NCBI GenBank assembly: GCA_003022385.1
Contig: PYGV01000001.1
Location: 1 to 64,000, forward strand
DNA length: 64,000 bases
DNA from: a filamentous cyanobacterium CCP3
GTDB taxonomy: Bacteria; Cyanobacteriota; Cyanobacteriia; Phormidesmidales; Phormidesmidaceae
Direction: 5' to 3'
The notes under the pieces were generated by a model. The model was not told the DNA's origin. It was given only the letters and a program-made list of their open reading frames with translations, and made no database searches. Position numbers and translations under genes: made by a program. Positions 61,715-64,000 of this stretch are shown one piece after another. How positions within the stretch are numbered: position 1 is the first letter of the stretch; every line of letters begins with the position of its first letter.

Positions 61715-62494
61715 CTACATGATGAACATTTTTTGATCGAGGGATTTGGGGGCGTGGGAGTCGACGAACTGCTGGGGGCTTTCGTCGGACTCTAGCCGCC
61801 CGTCAACCAGATTAATGATGCGATCGGCCACGTCGAGAATGCGGTTGTCGTGGGTGACCATGAGAATGGTGCAGCCTTTTTCTTGGGCCAGGTGCTGCAT
61901 CAGGGTGACAACGTCGCGGCCCGATTGTTTATCGAGGGCGGCGGTGGGCTCGTCAGCCAGAATCAGCTGGGGCTGGTTGACCAGGGCGCGGGCGATCGCC
62001 ACCCGCTGCTTTTGCCCACCGCTTAGGGCCGCTGGCTTGTAGTCGGCCCGCTCGGCCAGCCCTACCTGGCTGAGAATATCGACCGCCTGCTGACGCTTGC
62101 CGCGAAAGTTGCCGGTGAGCTCCACGGCCATCTCTACGTTTTGGGCCGCCGTCAGTGACTCAAACAGGTTGTGGGCCTGAAAGATGAATCCGATGTTGCG
62201 ACGAATTTCGACCAGCTGGCGGTTGCCCAGGCCGACCAGCTCTTGCCCCATCACCCGCAAGCTGCCATCGGTGGCCGATCGCAGCGCCCCAATCAGCGTC
62301 AGCAGAGTGGTTTTGCCCGAGCCAGAGGGGCCGGTCATAATCACGATCTGGCCAGGGTGTAGATCGAGGCTGATGTCGTAGAGCACCTGCTTGCGCAGGT
62401 CGCCTTTGCCAAAGAAATAGTTGAGGTTGCGCACCTGAATAGACGCCTCAGCGGCGACAGGGGGCGAACTCGGGGTCGTGGATGGTGCTGTCAT
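61715..62494 (-). CDS. devA: DevA-type ABC transporter ATP-binding protein
   Basis: A 259-residue ABC ATPase of the MacB/LolD/DevA type. Walker A GPSGSGKTT, Q-loop in FIFQAHNLFESL, signature LSGGQKQRVAIARAL, Walker B LILADEPTAALD and H-loop THD are all intact; FIFQ-xHNLF and TAAQNVEMA are typical of DevA. A Pro/Ser/Thr-rich N-terminal extension precedes the core. It powers export by DevC with a DevB membrane-fusion protein (heterocyst glycolipids in Anabaena, other compounds elsewhere). The ATG overlaps the devC stop by 4 bp. Confidence 0.95.
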   Translation of the reverse strand: MTAPSTTPSSPPVAAEASIQVRNLNYFFGKGDLRKQVLYDISLDLHPGQIVIMTGPSGSGKTTLLTLIGALRSATDGSLRVMGQELVGLGNRQLVEIRRNIGFIFQAHNLFESLTAAQNVEMAVELTGNFRGKRQQAVDILSQVGLAERADYKPAALSGGQKQRVAIARALVNQPQLILADEPTAALDKQSGRDVVTLMQHLAQEKGCTILMVTHDNRILDVADRIINLVDGRLESDESPQQFVDSHAPKSLDQKMFIM

Positions 62495-63663
62495 AGCCCA
62501 AATACCTCGGCTGGGTCAGTGCGCTGCACCTTGCGTACCGCAATGGCACCGGAAATCAGGCACATGATAAACGTCATGATGTAAATATTAACGACTCGCT
62601 GTAGAGTCATCTGAAACAGCAGCCCGGTGACGGCGGCTCCCAGGTTGTAGAACAGGTTGCTGATAAGTAAACCAGGGATGAATCCCAGCACCGACAAAAT
62701 CACCGCTTCTTGAATTACCACCCCGAATAGGTAGGCGTTGTCGTAGCCGATCGCCTTCAGGGTGGCGTACTCCGACCAGTGGTCGGCCACGTCAGTATAG
62801 AGAATTTGGTAGACCAAAATAATGCCGACCACAAAGCCCATCGTGGTAAGCAGCGAGAAGACAAACCCAATGTTGGTGTTTTCTTCCCAGTAGGTGCGCT
62901 CGCGGGCGATAAACCCCTCTGGGCCGTTCATGGGCAGTACCAGCACATCCTGGGGCAGGCCGTCGCGCAATGCGCTTACCAGTCTGTCAACCTCGGTGCC
63001 GGGGGCAAGTTCGAGCAGGCCAATGTCGGCGGTGGCAAAGCTGCGTTCCTCTTCTTCAGGGCCGCGATTGGCAAAAAAGCGCAGAAAGTTTTGATCGCTC
63101 ATGATCAAGTTGCCGTTGCCCGAGGCAAAGTCGGTGCCCAGACTAAAGGTGCCCACAACCCGAATTTCGCGATCGGCCAGCTCGGTAATCACCCCCGTCT
63201 CGCGGGGGCCGACCTCAGCGCGCGATCGCTCGTCGATCAGGGCCGTGTTGGGCAGCCGCAGATCCTGCTGTCGGGCCAGCACCTCGGGCATGGGCAGCAC
63301 CGGATCGGAGGGGTTATAGGCAATTACCCGCACGGGGCGAGTTTTGCGGGTGTCGGGGTTTTTCCAGCGGGCATCGCTGATGTAAATGGCGTAGGCCCCC
63401 TCCACGCCGTCAAAGGCCTGAGCCTGGTACAGACGGCGGCGGGCAAAGGCGCGCGGCACAAACATGTTCTCCTTCAGCCGGTTGATAATCACAACGTCAC
63501 CGTTGAGCCGACTGAGCAGCTGCGTCTGGCTGTCGTAGAGGGCGTTTTTGAAGCCGGTGAACAAAAACATTAGCAGCACTGCGAAGGCCACCCCGGCCAT
63601 AGAGGTGAGGAACTTCTTGCGATCGTGAGTCAGATTGAGCAGAGCGAGGGGAGTGCGACGCAT
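62491..63663 (-). CDS. devC: DevC-type ABC transporter permease
   Basis: A 390-residue permease with a helix near the N-terminus (FLTSMAGVAFAVLLMFLFTGF), a large periplasmic domain (about residues 50-265) and three C-terminal helices ending VRKVQRTDPAEVFGL, the DevC/MacB FtsX layout. ATG 63663 (MRRTPLALLNLTHDRKKF) fits the family; an earlier in-frame start would add 49 residues encoded by repeat DNA. No devB partner gene is visible in the remaining 337 bp upstream, where only repeats occur, so DevB may be farther away. Operon with devA. Confidence 0.93.
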   Translation of the reverse strand: MRRTPLALLNLTHDRKKFLTSMAGVAFAVLLMFLFTGFKNALYDSQTQLLSRLNGDVVIINRLKENMFVPRAFARRRLYQAQAFDGVEGAYAIYISDARWKNPDTRKTRPVRVIAYNPSDPVLPMPEVLARQQDLRLPNTALIDERSRAEVGPRETGVITELADREIRVVGTFSLGTDFASGNGNLIMSDQNFLRFFANRGPEEEERSFATADIGLLELAPGTEVDRLVSALRDGLPQDVLVLPMNGPEGFIARERTYWEENTNIGFVFSLLTTMGFVVGIILVYQILYTDVADHWSEYATLKAIGYDNAYLFGVVIQEAVILSVLGFIPGLLISNLFYNLGAAVTGLLFQMTLQRVVNIYIMTFIMCLISGAIAVRKVQRTDPAEVFGL

Positions 63664-63677
63664 GGCGCAAAACTGGC

Positions 63678-63698
63678 GATTTTGGATTTTGGATTTGT
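63678..63698. repeat. heptamer tandem repeat (GATTTNN x3)
   Basis: Three seven-base units of the same kind as at 61598-61625, followed, as there, by a GTGGGC palindrome within 40 bp. Confidence 0.8.
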
Positions 63699-63712
63699 TG
63701 GCAGGCGGTAGG

Positions 63713-63727
63713 GTGGGCAGTGCCCAC
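63713..63727. repeat. palindrome GTGGGCAGTGCCCAC
   Basis: Seven-base arms around one central base. Second member of the GGGC-N3-GCCC family. Confidence 0.75.
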
Positions 63728-63793
63728 CAGTGACCTTTAAAGCCGAACGGATTGTGGGCTGGGTTGCGCTGGCTGGTTGAGCGGGGATGAGTG

Positions 63794-63808
63794 GTGGGCA
63801 CCGCCCAC
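63794..63808. repeat. palindrome GTGGGCACCGCCCAC
   Basis: Third member of the family, about 67 bp from the previous one; its arms have one mismatch pair. Confidence 0.75.
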
Positions 63809-64000
63809 ACTACTGGGAGGCTGCGCCCCCGTTAGCTGGGGGCAATCTAGCAAGACTTGGCTAGACAGCCGCGATACTGGCTGATCGACAGCGGGAAACA
63901 GCAGGGGAACTAATCGCTTAGCCATACGGGCTGTCCTTAGAGAATGGGTGAATGGTATTGATGAGGGAGACTGCCCCCGGCAGCGAGCGCAAGTGAGACA

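Larger units (their letters stand above)
63664..64000. other. repeat-bearing region upstream of devC; no gene
   Basis: Holds the heptamer and two GTGGGC-type palindromes listed separately and presumably the devC promoter. No devB sequence or other gene can be supported up to the window edge. Confidence 0.6.

Noticed and set aside
63664-63810. N-terminal extension of devC
   Set aside because: It would encode repeat DNA (palindromes and heptamers); DevC proteins start near MRRTPLAL.
1-64000. tRNA, rRNA or CRISPR elements
   Set aside because: No T-loop or A/B-box pattern in the intergenic gaps, no rRNA-like sequence, and no regularly spaced 25-40 bp repeats.

Overview
This 64-kb window is cyanobacterial chromosome. 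The evidence is a Mg-chelatase subunit (chlD), the NDH-1 subunit ndhM, a Ycf66 protein, a phycocyanobilin-type phytochrome with its Rcp1 regulator, a DevCA-type exporter, and very many copies of the HIP1 octamer GCGATCGC. GC content is high for the phylum. A filamentous or Leptolyngbya/Nodosilinea-like high-GC lineage is plausible, but I cannot name a genus. No rRNA, tRNA or CRISPR array is visible. Gene content is mostly ordinary, with several unusual domain fusions and regulatory sites.

Layout. 0-9.3 kb: 3' part of chlD, an adenylate cyclase with a novel repeat tail, a pentapeptide-repeat protein, a PRC-barrel protein, and an NfeD/flotillin operon on the minus strand. 9.4-10.4 kb: a repeat-rich patch (long hairpin, MITE-like element) followed by three tiny genes. 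10.4-14 kb: smc, broken by a 5-bp tandem duplication. 14.4-23.5 kb: a YqgF-like protein, a 1,223-residue membrane multidomain protein, a frameshifted Uma2 gene, leuA, a GPH-type sugar transporter and a phosphoribosyltransferase. 23.4-29.7 kb: a minus-strand cluster of PP2C phosphatase, CHAT-FHA protein, unknown protein and TPR protein, which looks like a phospho-signalling/caspase-like module. 29.9-33 kb: ndhM, gloB, a small conserved protein and a K+ channel. 33-39 kb: a red-light signalling locus with an Rcp1-like regulator, Cph1-type phytochrome, Rcp1 and a hybrid kinase with overlapping genes.

39-49.4 kb: ileS, a Ycf66 protein, a STAS-sugar-transferase fusion, an AcnA-type aconitase, a J-domain/TPR protein, a TM2 protein and a ComEA-like HhH protein. 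49.4-55.2 kb: phosphoketolase with a perfect dyad in its leader, then an ArsB/NhaD-type transporter behind a leader that matches the ydaO/yuaA (c-di-AMP) riboswitch followed by an intrinsic terminator, then an alpha/beta hydrolase. 55.2-59 kb: FkbM methyltransferase, coiled-coil protein, zinc-ribbon membrane protein, and a ProA-like protein whose catalytic cysteine is replaced by valine. 59.1-61 kb: an AT-richer patch with an exostosin-like glycosyltransferase and 0.8 kb without genes. 61-64 kb: a YbjN-like protein and devCA, bracketed by two direct copies of a composite heptamer-plus-palindrome repeat.

The strongest leads are the riboswitch-controlled transporter (with an RCK-type K+ channel also in the window), the PP2C/CHAT-FHA cluster, the cyclase with three copies of an unrecognised helical repeat, the Cys-less ProA, the STAS-phosphoglycosyltransferase fusion and the broken smc. 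All calls come from reading the sequence; no database search or folding program was run.
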